From Deltaproteobacteria bacterium (GTDB taxonomy: Bacteria > UBA10199 > GCA-002796325 > JACPFF01), in contig JACPFF010000006.1 in NCBI GenBank assembly GCA_016183065.1, positions 124,001-188,000 of the forward strand: a stretch of DNA of 64,000 bases. The letters run 5' to 3'. The notes below the pieces were generated by a model that searched no databases, was not told the origin of the DNA, and saw only the letters and a list, made by a program, of their open reading frames with translations. Positions 26,992-35,947 of the stretch are shown here, piece after piece (the first letter of the stretch is position 1; each line of letters begins with the position of its first letter). The position numbers and the translations under genes were made by a program.

Positions 26992-29298
26992 CTACAGGAT
27001 GAGGCTGCAGCCACCGCCATTTGCGGTCGGGGCGGCGGGTGGATCCGGTATTGGCTCCGGCTCCGTACCCGGATCGATGGGTCCCTCCGGCGTTTGGGGG
27101 GTCGTGGGGTCGGGTGCCGTGAACGACGGCGCGTCGGCGATTGGATCAGCGCTGGTGAGGCCACCCTCCGGCTCGTCCGCTGCCAAGAGTAGCTCTTGCG
27201 CCGTCACCACGGGGTCATTGCCGACGTCTTCTTCCTCTCCAGGGACCCCGTCCTTCGGATAGGTATTGGTGATGATGTTCTCCAAGTTCGGAAAAATCGG
27301 TGCGGTGAACGACGGCACTTCGCCCGCCCGTTGATAGGAGAGTATGACGGCGGCGAAAGGCTCCGGGCCTCCGCCTCCTAGTGTCCAGATGTCACAAGAA
27401 ATTTTGTCGGACTGGTACTCACAGGACGTCATCAGAGGGAAAAATTTTTGCTCAGGCCCATCGGTTCGACCATACGACTGGAGACGCTCATGATCATTAT
27501 CATCCAGATTCGTCCCCGTGGGGCGCGGCACACTGAAGACGAGATCTGCCCTTGTTATCTTTCCCGACTCTCCCGAGACTTTCTGGGACACTGTTGGTGA
27601 AAACCCTCCCATGTCAATAGCCGGAGAACGTGCTATTCCCCCCCCCTTTGCGATCAGGGACGAGCCATGCTTTGACTCTGACGTGATCTGGTCGGCACGG
27701 AAGGTCAATCGACTGAAGACGGAGCTTATGTTTGACGTTCCGAATTGAGGCGGCGGCGCAAAAAACAGAATCCCCCCCTTGGCGTTCCCACCGACATAGA
27801 TCTCCCCCTTGGGGTCCCAAGGATCGGCCGTCTGCGACCCCACCACATGAAACCCGTCGGCCCCTCCTGACACGTAGATACCGTAGCCGGTGTTGTCGAT
27901 GGCCGCACCACTCACCGCCACATTCTCTCCCGTGACGAGCATGCCATGGCCCACGGTCTTCGTCGTCCCGTTCTGGCTGGTGTGTAGATAGCGGAGTGCA
28001 ACATTCGACCCGCTGACACAGAGACCGGTGGTGGGAAAGCTGTGGACCATGAGGCCTTCAATCGTCGTGTGATCCTGTGCAATCTCCACGGCACATTGAT
28101 GATTGTCGGAATAATCTGCCGCGGGTCGCACGATGAGCCGCCGAATGCTGTCTCCCTGTTCGGGCAGGTCGATCGACAAGGCGGCGGCGTTTTTGCTCTC
28201 AATGCGCAGTGGGTGATGTAGCTCGACGACGATCGGGGCGTTCGCACTCTCTAGAGGAGTGAGAGACTGGGCGGTCACAAACTGCAAGACCGCGGCGTCC
28301 GCACAGGTCTTCAGGACGAGTTCAAGCTCCCATTGATCGATCTGCAACGTGTCTCCAACTTGAACCACAGTGACCCTGCAGGCGTGCTCGTCGTCAATAT
28401 TCACCCGTGGAATCATTTTTTTCGCTGTCGCATTCCAATGACAATAATAATACTCGGCCGTGCCAAGGTCCTTATCCTCATCCTCAAATGGGAGCGAACA
28501 TAACTGGGATTTCGTGACGAAGTCCCTCACACACGCCTTGAATCCGCCATCGCACAAGCCACTGACAACGGGCTGACACTCTTTGTTTGTGAGGTCCCAT
28601 CCGTCGTTAGAGCGAACATAGCATTTCGCCTTCTGGGTCCTCTGACAAACAATGCCGATCGAATCGACGCGCTCCCCCGCGTGTCCGTAGACGCCTGTCA
28701 TCACACTGCCAGATGGGCACTCTATACTGCTATCAGAAAGGTACGTAGGACCATCAGCGTCACACTCTGATTTTCCGACGCTCTTCTTCGGAAATTCTAT
28801 CCCATTACCGAAGGGCCATATCTGACCCAGAACCGGCTTCCCATTGCCAGTATAATCACATCGCTTCGCCCCAATACCGGTGAAAAACTTCACACCCGTG
28901 TCGCTCGTAAGTGAGTATTTTTCTCCACCCTCCCCGCCCGTATCGCCGGGACCCGTGACGGGATACTCATACAGTATTTGAACTCCCAGTGGGTTGAGCG
29001 GACTGCAATAGATACTGTCGATGCGATCAATATTATCGCCGGCGTGTACCGCTAACCCCGCGACCGCCATCGGCATACCTTGGGGGCCGATCGGACACTT
29101 TCTGAAAAAGAGGGTCGGATCGCCGCCATCCGACCCGATGAGACACTCGGTGAAGGATCCCTTACAGGGGAATCCATCAAGTATAGGAAAGACCTGCTCA
29201 CCTAACACCTGATAGGCGTGACCTGCCGTTCCCCACAGGACCATAACCAGCCAACAGGCTATTGCTGTGCCCCGCCGTGTTATCGAAGCCGTCTTCAT
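26992..29298 (-). CDS. Secreted beta-helix protein ending in GGGCSLIL
   Basis: The 768-aa protein has a signal peptide (hydrophobic WLVMVLWGTAGHA) and a start at ATG 29298 after GGAGGAGG. The N-terminal half (to about 250) has scattered cysteines and repeated motifs such as SIYCSPLNP and SIECPSGSVMTGVYGHAGE, like a lectin or jacalin-type region. A right-handed beta-helix follows (around 380-520, HTTIEGLMVHSFPTTGLCVSG). The last 50 residues are a Pro/Glu/Asp-rich linker ending NGGGCSLIL. It is probably a surface protein of unknown ligand. Its tail matches that of the 4291-7263 protein. Confidence 0.75.
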   Translation of the reverse strand: MKTASITRRGTAIACWLVMVLWGTAGHAYQVLGEQVFPILDGFPCKGSFTECLIGSDGGDPTLFFRKCPIGPQGMPMAVAGLAVHAGDNIDRIDSIYCSPLNPLGVQILYEYPVTGPGDTGGEGGEKYSLTSDTGVKFFTGIGAKRCDYTGNGKPVLGQIWPFGNGIEFPKKSVGKSECDADGPTYLSDSSIECPSGSVMTGVYGHAGERVDSIGIVCQRTQKAKCYVRSNDGWDLTNKECQPVVSGLCDGGFKACVRDFVTKSQLCSLPFEDEDKDLGTAEYYYCHWNATAKKMIPRVNIDDEHACRVTVVQVGDTLQIDQWELELVLKTCADAAVLQFVTAQSLTPLESANAPIVVELHHPLRIESKNAAALSIDLPEQGDSIRRLIVRPAADYSDNHQCAVEIAQDHTTIEGLMVHSFPTTGLCVSGSNVALRYLHTSQNGTTKTVGHGMLVTGENVAVSGAAIDNTGYGIYVSGGADGFHVVGSQTADPWDPKGEIYVGGNAKGGILFFAPPPQFGTSNISSVFSRLTFRADQITSESKHGSSLIAKGGGIARSPAIDMGGFSPTVSQKVSGESGKITRADLVFSVPRPTGTNLDDNDHERLQSYGRTDGPEQKFFPLMTSCEYQSDKISCDIWTLGGGGPEPFAAVILSYQRAGEVPSFTAPIFPNLENIITNTYPKDGVPGEEEDVGNDPVVTAQELLLAADEPEGGLTSADPIADAPSFTAPDPTTPQTPEGPIDPGTEPEPIPDPPAAPTANGGGCSLIL

Positions 29299-29817
29299 CA
29301 CAACCTCCTCCATAGGCTCACGTGCCCCATGGCGTCATAAAAATCAGCAAATCCTATGCCAAGAGAAACAGACGCCGGATCGACACGTTATACGAACTCA
29401 ATGGCCAGGCATGGGATATACGGACGCCAATGGCGGGAACTCAGGACCTCAGCCGGGATGTGGTGTGTCCACATAGGGAATGCAGGACTATCGAGCTATC
29501 GGGCGAACTATCGGGGACGTTTCTCCCCATCTCAAGGAACTACAATCACTATGGTTTCTGATGGTGCTGACGATTTTCATCTGTTGCAAACCCGGTCGCA
29601 TGGGGCAAGCAGATCGAGGAGTGCATGGGGGGAGAACCGTCTTCGAGAACACTCGGCAACTTTTTTGCCACTTTTGCCCATCTCCTTGCTAAGAGCCTCC
29701 CGTGATCGATTTCCTTGCACTGAAACCGTTGGCGGGAGGGGTGAGCCTCTTGTCGGAGTGTTTGCGATCGCCGCCACTGTCCCCCAACGGGCACCGCTGG
29801 TGGGGCCCCAAAATCCG
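29299..29817. other. Spacer with no convincing gene
   Basis: Open frames here are short, mutually overlapping and without family resemblance or ribosome sites. Codon use does not look like that of neighbours. A fragment of the mosaic repeat lies near its right end (29769-29811). Divergent or run-through promoter elements for the secreted protein at 29298 should be here, but I cannot pick them. Confidence 0.6.
29769..29811 (+). repeat. Fragment of the mosaic palindromic repeat (copy H)
   Basis: The stretch cgccgccactgtcccccaac and the following gggcaccgctggtggggcc match the junction module of copy C (cgccactg...ccccaacgggcaaagccg) with small changes. The hairpin is incomplete. It lies just after the 3' end of the unknown gene at 29818. 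Confidence 0.6.
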
Positions 29818-31326
29818 CTACGTCGTGACTTCCCGATAGAGGCCCTCAGCGGCGTTTCTCCATAACCACTGCTCGACTTGCCGCACGAAGGGGGACACGC
29901 GCAACTCCCATCGTTCGCACAACACACCGAGCCCACAGGTCATGAGGAGCGTGCGTTGTTGCTCCTGGCCCGGAGACAAAGTGAATAGCATACCCCGCTG
30001 CTTCGCTTGGTAGACGAACTCAAACCAGGCCGTCGCCCCCCAGCCGGCGTCGACTTCCGCCATCCACTCGAGCGTGGGGATCATCGTGCTGACGCAGTCG
30101 TAGTACGCCCTCTTGGCATATTGATACAACTCGTCGGGGACCTGCAGGACAGCCATCGTCTTGATGATTTTGGGCAACAGGTCTTGCTTCGACATCCCCT
30201 TTTGGATCAGTAGTTCCACCCGATCCTCCGGTTGAGGAATGGCCCATGGGAGAGCCCAACCGAGCTTTTTGAGTATAGTAGGGGTGGCATAGCTCATGGT
30301 GGTGGGTTGCACTATGGCGGAATCGTCGTGCAAACGAAAGGTCACCTGTCCCAGGTATTCCGGCCGCAGGAGGTGATTGGCCAGCGAGGGAGCAATCAAC
30401 CATGTGGCGCGAACCACTGCATGGACATCCTCAGCCGATCGCACATCTCCGGTCAACAGCCGTTGAATGCGTTGCGCCTCGTTTTCGGATACGAGGGCGA
30501 GTCGCCGTTTATGTGCATACATTCCCTGCGCCCAACGCCGAAAACGATCCACTTGCCGGTCGAATACCGTGATGGGCAAACCGGGACGCCGTCCTCGATC
30601 AGGGGGGCTCCACGGAGGCACCTCGGCGACAACATCAACAAATTGAGGCGCCTGCTTGCGGAAGGCACGACCGACGGCCTGCAGATCGTCCATTTTCATG
30701 AACGCGGAATATTGGGCCGCAACACCGGCCAATCCCTCGGTGCGCAAGAGATGGAAGAGGGCCAACTCCGTTGGGGTCAGCCGAAACAGATCCTGCATCT
30801 CGACCTGATCCATCTCCAACGCCACTTGAAAGAGAAAGGAGGCCCCGAACGCCGATTGCCAGGCAAACCGTTGCCACAAGGCGGCCTCCACGGCATTCGC
30901 CGATGGCAGCATCTGTATCGGCGGAAGTTCGACTCCCGTCGGCAGGGGGACCCACGGGGCAATGACACGCAGCAGGTCGGCAAGGTAGACGCCCAGGGCC
31001 ACACCGTCCGGAAGCACCAAGTACCTGCCGCCCGGACCATGGAAAAATTGCGGGGATGCCGCAGGTGTTCCGAATTGTATCGGAATCTGTTCTTCGGTGG
31101 CCCCTAACAAACGGGACACCACGGGGCACAGCATGGGGAGAAAGTCGCGCGCCGCAGCGAACGCCTCGATGATGTGTGCGGCAGTAGGGCCTTGGCGACC
31201 GACATTGCCCAAAAAAAGGTCTCTGCAAGTCTTCTCCGGCACGGGAGGGAGGTGCAGCGGGTCATAGTGTCCGTACCACCAATTGCGCGCTACCGCGTTG
31301 CCGACGACCATAGCATCTTTTCCCAT
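29818..31326 (-). CDS. Uncharacterised 502-aa protein
   Basis: I do not recognise this family. The protein has no signal peptide and no clear transmembrane span. It is rich in Trp, Gln and Leu helices and seems to be an all-alpha or alpha/beta soluble protein. Notable blocks are NWWYGHYDPLHLPP at the start, FFHGPGGRYLVLPDGVALGV, VALEMDQVEMQDLFRLTPTE and QRIQRLLTGDVRSAEDVHAV. The open frame is long for a GC-rich shadow and no long frame opposes it on the other strand with better character. The start has no Shine-Dalgarno. It is flanked by accessory genes and a repeat fragment, so it may be horizontally acquired. Confidence 0.65.
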   Translation of the reverse strand: MGKDAMVVGNAVARNWWYGHYDPLHLPPVPEKTCRDLFLGNVGRQGPTAAHIIEAFAAARDFLPMLCPVVSRLLGATEEQIPIQFGTPAASPQFFHGPGGRYLVLPDGVALGVYLADLLRVIAPWVPLPTGVELPPIQMLPSANAVEAALWQRFAWQSAFGASFLFQVALEMDQVEMQDLFRLTPTELALFHLLRTEGLAGVAAQYSAFMKMDDLQAVGRAFRKQAPQFVDVVAEVPPWSPPDRGRRPGLPITVFDRQVDRFRRWAQGMYAHKRRLALVSENEAQRIQRLLTGDVRSAEDVHAVVRATWLIAPSLANHLLRPEYLGQVTFRLHDDSAIVQPTTMSYATPTILKKLGWALPWAIPQPEDRVELLIQKGMSKQDLLPKIIKTMAVLQVPDELYQYAKRAYYDCVSTMIPTLEWMAEVDAGWGATAWFEFVYQAKQRGMLFTLSPGQEQQRTLLMTCGLGVLCERWELRVSPFVRQVEQWLWRNAAEGLYREVTT

Positions 31327-31378
31327 GCGTCAATGTGAGGGCGAAAGATCCCAACAATTGACTCTGCTGTAAATCTTG

Positions 31379-31416
31379 CACCGACCGAGACGACGACGAC
31401 CACCGACCGAGACGAC
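31379..31416. repeat. Pair of 16-bp direct repeats in a divergent spacer
   Basis: caccgaccgagacgac occurs at 31379-31394 and again at 31401-31416, exactly 22 bp (two helical turns) apart. The spacing suggests a double operator for one protein between the divergent genes at 31326 (-) and 31576 (+). Confidence 0.6.
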
Positions 31417-31440
31417 ATAGTGAAACAATCTCGGAGCGCA

Positions 31441-31455
31441 TTGACAACTTGTCAA
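31441..31455. repeat. Palindrome TTGACA-ACT-TGTCAA
   Basis: A perfect 6-bp inverted repeat with a 3-bp centre lies in the same divergent spacer. Each arm is also a -35 consensus, one per strand, so it may combine promoter and operator functions. A third TTGACG follows at 31464. Confidence 0.5.
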
Positions 31456-31559
31456 CAATATTATTGACGCAACGCTTTCTTGCAACCATCGATGTCGTCT
31501 TGGCAGGAGGGCCGTAGTGAGGAGGGGCGATTTTTTTCGTGCAGAGCGGGGGATAGAGT

Positions 31560-31568
31560 TGCTACACT
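31560..31568 (+). promoter_or_regulatory. Extended -10 of the lipoprotein gene
   Basis: TGcTACACT is an extended -10 element (TGn plus TACACT). The GTG start is 7 nt downstream, so transcription would begin at the start codon. No good -35 lies at 17-18 bp, as is usual for extended -10 promoters. Confidence 0.5.
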
Positions 31569-31575
31569 GACAGTT

Positions 31576-32145
31576 GTGCGAAAGCGGCGGGTGCGCGCGG
31601 GCGGTCTCTTCTGGTTGGTACTCGTGGGGTTGGTCGGCTGTAAGGGGCCGTCACTCACCTTGGAAGAGGCCGGACTGACGGGACCGACGCAGGTTTCTGT
31701 CGGCCAAAAAGCGGAGTATCAGTTCATCGTCAAACCGTCGGGGGAGTCTTTCTGCGCCTATTCGACGTTGTTGTATGTCTACGAAGATCACCCCCCATGT
31801 CCACCCGCTCCCCTCTCGAACGCCACCGGAGGGGATTTTTCCACCAATTTTACGCACCAAGTAGCACTCTCCGCCAAACCGGCAGGGAGTACGGCGGTGG
31901 TCGCGTCGCAATTTGTTGAAGCGTACGACGAGTCGACGAACGCCGGCACCTTGCAAATCACATTCGCGTTCACACCGGACGTGCCGGGGACCTACACGTT
32001 CACCATCACGGCCGGAGGCACCCTGGACGATGACGGTCAAACCATCCAAGCCACACTGACAAAACAACTGACCGTGGTTGCAACGGCCGCTGCCCCATCG
32101 TCATATAGTATTTCAACGTTTAATGAGTACAAATGTGCTCATTAA
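31576..32145 (+). CDS. Putative lipoprotein
   Basis: The 189-aa protein has a basic start (MRKRRVRAGG), a hydrophobic stretch and the lipobox LVGC with Cys22, so it should be lipid-anchored. The mature part reads like an Ig-like or cadherin-type beta domain (VSVGQKAEYQFIVKPSG, PDVPGTYTFTITAGG). I chose GTG 31576 because it puts the basic n-region directly before the hydrophobic core and follows an extended -10. The last 13 or so codons are inside a long AT-rich hairpin, so the natural C-terminus may have been altered by an insertion. Confidence 0.7.
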   Translation: MRKRRVRAGGLFWLVLVGLVGCKGPSLTLEEAGLTGPTQVSVGQKAEYQFIVKPSGESFCAYSTLLYVYEDHPPCPPAPLSNATGGDFSTNFTHQVALSAKPAGSTAVVASQFVEAYDESTNAGTLQITFAFTPDVPGTYTFTITAGGTLDDDGQTIQATLTKQLTVVATAAAPSSYSISTFNEYKCAH

Positions 32146-32159
32146 ACGTTAGAAATACT
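32107..32159. repeat. Long AT-rich inverted repeat (near-perfect 24-bp stem)
   Basis: The left arm 32107-32130 and right arm 32135-32159 pair over about 24 bp with a single bulged base and one G-T pair around the loop AAAT. It is far more AT-rich than the surroundings. It covers the 3' end of the lipoprotein gene. It lacks a T-run, so it is not a classical terminator; a tiny insertion element (MITE-like) is possible. Confidence 0.85.
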
Positions 32160-33087
32160 TATGGTACCGTAAGACGCATGTGCTCAGGAAAAGTTAACGC
32201 ACCATAAAGCCCCTGAAAGCGCTTTCCGTGGACCTCACCGCTCGTCAGTGTCCGACGGATGGTGTAAAGTGTTTGCCTCACGCAACTTCTGCCGTTGTCT
32301 GCCGACAAGGTGTGGGAGAGAAACCATGCACGGAAAACGACCAGACGCCCATCACCGCATACGACATTGCGTTTGCGCGCCACGCAACCGCTCCCGGTGC
32401 TCATACGACAGATGGCCCCGGTGACAACCTCTGCGGGACGCTATTCACTCGCTGTAGAGCGCGTTGCCCGCGCTGGTGTTGGGGTAGCAATGCCCCGAAA
32501 GTCCACCGACGCCGGTGCAAGATCTGGGAAATGATGAATGCGAAAGCCGCGGCGCGGTCGACGAATCTCACCGAGCACCTCTGGGGACGCTCCACGAAAG
32601 ACGATCCGCAAATCAGGGATCATATCATGTCCCGTCCCCGATCGGGACAACACATCAACCACGGCCAATTCGCCTTGCGCGCCTTGCCGCATCTCTCGGA
32701 GACAATCGCATCGAAGACATGGGACTGCCCGGTCCGCCACGCGCGGCGCAACACTTCTTCGGACACGGTCCTACGTGGGGTATCGATACCCCAACCACAT
32801 TTGATGACTATTCGCGCCTTCCAAAGGGGGCGAGCAAGCCGCACCCCCCGCCCGGACTCGGTCGTCGCCACCCCCCTCCAGCGGCAAAGCCGGGTCAAGG
32901 ACCAGTTGTGCTGGGCCGCGAAGCACAGTCGAAGACTTTGAGGAGTGTAATAGAACCTCCCCCTTGAGCGCCTCGGTGCGGCTGGGGCGTGCGGGCCCTG
33001 GATGACGCGGGGTTTACAACTAGGATATCACACTGTCGTGGCGTTTGCCTCGCGACATGTAGTTGCGAGTGTCCCGCTTTTTCTCGA
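32160..33087. other. About 0.9 kb without a recognisable gene
   Basis: Frames on both strands are up to 230 codons but overlap each other, carry no recognisable motif and have no ribosome sites. The segment ends with repeat copy E (32850-33000). It could be a decayed gene or mobile element; I cannot identify it. Confidence 0.55.
32850..33000 (+). repeat. Mosaic palindromic repeat, copy E
   Basis: This copy lacks the ctattggagg head. It starts at the module cccggactcggtcgtcgcca and continues with the first arm of the CTCCAGCGGC hairpin. Then come gccgggtcaagg, an imperfect GGACCAG...CTGGGCC hairpin, gtcgaagactttgaggagtg and the tail with cggtgcggctgggg. The order matches the inner part of copy C. 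Confidence 0.85.
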
Positions 33088-33116
33088 TTGTCACACCCTA
33101 TGATCTACGCTATGTT
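33088..33116 (+). promoter_or_regulatory. Candidate promoter of the yjbQ-like gene
   Basis: TTGTCA (33088-33093) and TATGTT (33111-33116) are separated by 17 bp. The start codon is 9 nt beyond the -10, again implying a leaderless or near-leaderless message. Matches to consensus are five and four of six. Confidence 0.45.
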
Positions 33117-33125
33117 TTCATCTTT

Positions 33126-33581
33126 ATGATATTTCAGAAGAAATATTATATTGATACCACGGAGGGGGTCGACTGTGTTGCCGTGACCCACGAGGTCCAC
33201 TATGCCATCCGTGATGCGGTGGCAGATCTCGGGATGGTCACGGTCCTCATCCCCCATGCGGGTGCCGGAGTCCTGACAGGGGAATCCCTCCCGGAAGTCC
33301 TGGCGGCACTGCGACAGGTGGTGGCACAGTGGTCTGCTGGCGGTGAGGCCGAGGTCCGCGATGCCAAACAACGATCCGTCACCGTGGCCGCAAGTCTCGC
33401 CGGAATGCTGATTGGACGGAGCTGCACCATCCCCTTTGCCCAAGGGCGTCTCCTCTTGGATCCCTACAGCGATCTCCTGGTCTGCGACTTCACGTCGAAG
33501 GCCCAGCGGCGGGAATTCGTGGTCCATGTGCAGAGTGTCCCGCCGCCAGCGGCCAAAACACCGCCACCCGAGGAACCATGA
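33126..33581 (+). CDS. YjbQ/UPF0047-like protein
   Basis: The 151-aa protein follows the UPF0047 plan: IDTTEGVDCVAVTHEVHYAI, a strand MVTVLIPHAGAGVLTGES, and a C-terminal half GRSCTIPFAQGRLLLDPYSDLLVCDF. The usual conserved His of the SAHI motif is not seen (VTVAASLAG instead), so any activity like the weak thiamine-phosphate synthase reported for YjbQ may be lost. ATG 33126 is the likely start. The stop overlaps the pgpH-like ATG (ATGA). Confidence 0.7.
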   Translation: MIFQKKYYIDTTEGVDCVAVTHEVHYAIRDAVADLGMVTVLIPHAGAGVLTGESLPEVLAALRQVVAQWSAGGEAEVRDAKQRSVTVAASLAGMLIGRSCTIPFAQGRLLLDPYSDLLVCDFTSKAQRREFVVHVQSVPPPAAKTPPPEEP

Positions 33582-35947
33582 GACACGTCTCCTCCCTTCA
33601 GATTCGCGTGAGAGAATGGGCGCACCGGCTGGGGGTCCTCCGCGCGGTGCATTGGTGGCCCATGGTGGTGTCCGTTCTCGGTTTGACGTGGTTGATCGGT
33701 TTTTCCATTGGAGAGATCCCGGACGAAATTGCCGTTGGGATGGTGGCCCCGTACGATATCCGTGCCGACCGGCAATATGCTGTTGTCGATGAGGCGGCCA
33801 CAGAAGAACGCCGGATTGAGGCCCTCCAGCAGGCCCGACCCGTGTATGACTACGATACGGAAGCCGCGGTGATGCAGATCACCCATCTCTCCGAGGCCTT
33901 CACCAATGCGAGGTTGGCATGGGCGGGGGCGCAGGCGAGTGCGGGGGGAGAGGAGAGCACGGAATGGCTTGCCAACCTCCGGCGTCGTTTTGAAGAACAA
34001 CTCGGACAACGGGTCTCCGATGCCCAGTGGGAGGCCTTTGTGGCCCTCCAGTGGGGATATGAAGTGGAGCGGGCCATCACGGCGGTCATCGAGCAGCTGA
34101 CAGCGGGACCCGTGGTGGCCAATGTGGAACCCTTGCAGCAGGAGCGCGAGCACGGCATCCTCCTGCGCACGGTGACCGTGGTCGACGGCAAGCGGCAGAT
34201 GGCGGAAGAGACCATTCAGGGTGCGGCGCTCGATCGTTTCACAGGAGTCGATCCACTCCGAACAGAGATGAAGATGGAGGGACTCGGTCGGCAGTCAAAA
34301 CCGATCCGGGAATTTGTCGCCTCCCTCTTGCAGCCCAACTGTTCCATCAATTTGTTGGAGACCGAGGCCCGCCGGAGCAAGATTGTCCAATCCATCTCCC
34401 TCGTGACGGAAACGGTGAAGGCCGGCGAGATGATCGTCCGACGCTACGAACCCTACACCGAACATCAGGTCCACCTCCTCCGTTCCATTCAGGCCCAAAA
34501 GGAGGCGGGCCGATGGCCCATACGGTCGATGGGACATCTCCTCTATATCGCGCTCGTTCTTTTGTTACTCCATCATTTTGGGAGCTTGCACCTTCATGCC
34601 TATCGACCCGTGCGCCGCGATCTCGTGTTTCTCGGGGCCTTCTTGCTCGTCGCGGTCCTGATCCTCCGCGCGGGAGGCTTGCTGAGCGAGGCCTTGGCCA
34701 CCGGGCTTCCGCTCGCCATTCCCCGCGGGGCCTATTACTACCTCATCCCGCTCGCCACAGGGGGGATGATGGTCCGGTTTCTCCTCAATGCGGAGATCGC
34801 CGTGATGGTGTCGCTTGCCATTGCGGCCTTTGCCGGCATCCTGTTTTCGCATGATTCCAGTTTTACGGCCTATGTCTTCCTGGTCAATATCGCGGGCGCC
34901 GCCACCATGGGGCATGTGGACAAGCGCTCATCGATGATTCGGGCCGGAGGGATGACGGGAGCGGTGGCCATTGTGGCGGTCGCGGCCATCCATCTCATGC
35001 GCGCAGGGACCCTCGGTGAGCCGCTCTCGGTGCACACGCTGGTCTGGCACATGGTCTTGGCCTTTGGCGGGGCGGTCTTTTCCGCGTTTGTGGTCATGGC
35101 ATTGACCCCCGCGGCGGAGACGCTCTTTGACTACACGAGCGATATCAAATTACTGGAGCTCGCCAATCTCAATCATCCCCTCTTGCGTGAGCTCGTGATC
35201 CGGGCGCCGGGGACCTATCATCATTCACATTTGGTCGGCATTTTGGCGGAGGCCGGGGCGGCGGTGATTGGAGCGCATGCGCTCCTCGCGCGGGTCAGTG
35301 CCTATTACCATGATATAGGAAAAATCCGGAAGTCGATGTACTTTACCGAAAACCAGAAGGGGATATCGCCGCACGATCGACTCAGTCCGCATATGTCGGC
35401 ATTGATTATTGCATCACATGTCAAAGAGGGGATCGAGTTGGCCAGGACGTACAAACTGCCCCGCGTCATTATCGACATGATTCCGCAGCACCATGGGACG
35501 AAACGGATCGGCTATTTCTATGAGCGTGCCAAGGAATTGGCCGATCCGGCGTTGGAAATCATTGATGAAAAGGCCTTCCGGTATGCGGGCCCAAAACCCC
35601 AGACCCGTGAGGCGGGTTTATTGCTTCTGGCCGACGGGATTGAGGGGGCGGTGCGGGCATTGAAAGAAAAGACGCCGATTCGTATCCAGCAGACGGTACA
35701 GAGTATGCTCAATAAGAGTTTTGCGGAAGGCCAGCTCGACGAATGCGAACTGACACTCCAGAATCTCCACGACATCGGCAAGTCATTTTCCCGCATTCTG
35801 CTGGGGATCTATCATCAGCGGGTCGAATATCCACGGGAAGTGATGCAACTCAAGGACACAGATATTTCGGTGGTCGATCCGCAGGAGTCTGATGAAACCC
35901 TTGAAGATCCAAATCCACCCCGCGCTCCACATGCGCGCTCCACGTAA
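33578..35947 (+). CDS. 7TM-HD membrane phosphodiesterase (PgpH/YqfF family)
   Basis: The 789-aa protein has an N-terminal membrane anchor (about 28-50), an extracytoplasmic 7TMR-HDED domain (about 50-300), seven membrane spans (about 310-510) and a cytoplasmic HD domain (about 520-710). HHSHLVG near 547 and AYYHDIGK near 575 hold the metal ligands. Family members such as PgpH hydrolyse c-di-AMP. The ybeY gene downstream is its common neighbour. It is translationally coupled to the gene before it. Confidence 0.93.
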   Translation: MRHVSSLQIRVREWAHRLGVLRAVHWWPMVVSVLGLTWLIGFSIGEIPDEIAVGMVAPYDIRADRQYAVVDEAATEERRIEALQQARPVYDYDTEAAVMQITHLSEAFTNARLAWAGAQASAGGEESTEWLANLRRRFEEQLGQRVSDAQWEAFVALQWGYEVERAITAVIEQLTAGPVVANVEPLQQEREHGILLRTVTVVDGKRQMAEETIQGAALDRFTGVDPLRTEMKMEGLGRQSKPIREFVASLLQPNCSINLLETEARRSKIVQSISLVTETVKAGEMIVRRYEPYTEHQVHLLRSIQAQKEAGRWPIRSMGHLLYIALVLLLLHHFGSLHLHAYRPVRRDLVFLGAFLLVAVLILRAGGLLSEALATGLPLAIPRGAYYYLIPLATGGMMVRFLLNAEIAVMVSLAIAAFAGILFSHDSSFTAYVFLVNIAGAATMGHVDKRSSMIRAGGMTGAVAIVAVAAIHLMRAGTLGEPLSVHTLVWHMVLAFGGAVFSAFVVMALTPAAETLFDYTSDIKLLELANLNHPLLRELVIRAPGTYHHSHLVGILAEAGAAVIGAHALLARVSAYYHDIGKIRKSMYFTENQKGISPHDRLSPHMSALIIASHVKEGIELARTYKLPRVIIDMIPQHHGTKRIGYFYERAKELADPALEIIDEKAFRYAGPKPQTREAGLLLLADGIEGAVRALKEKTPIRIQQTVQSMLNKSFAEGQLDECELTLQNLHDIGKSFSRILLGIYHQRVEYPREVMQLKDTDISVVDPQESDETLEDPNPPRAPHARST

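Noticed and set aside
29322-29865. Small + strand frames between 29322 and 29865 as genes
   Set aside because: They overlap each other, have no ribosome site or family similarity, and run into the 3' end of the 502-aa gene.
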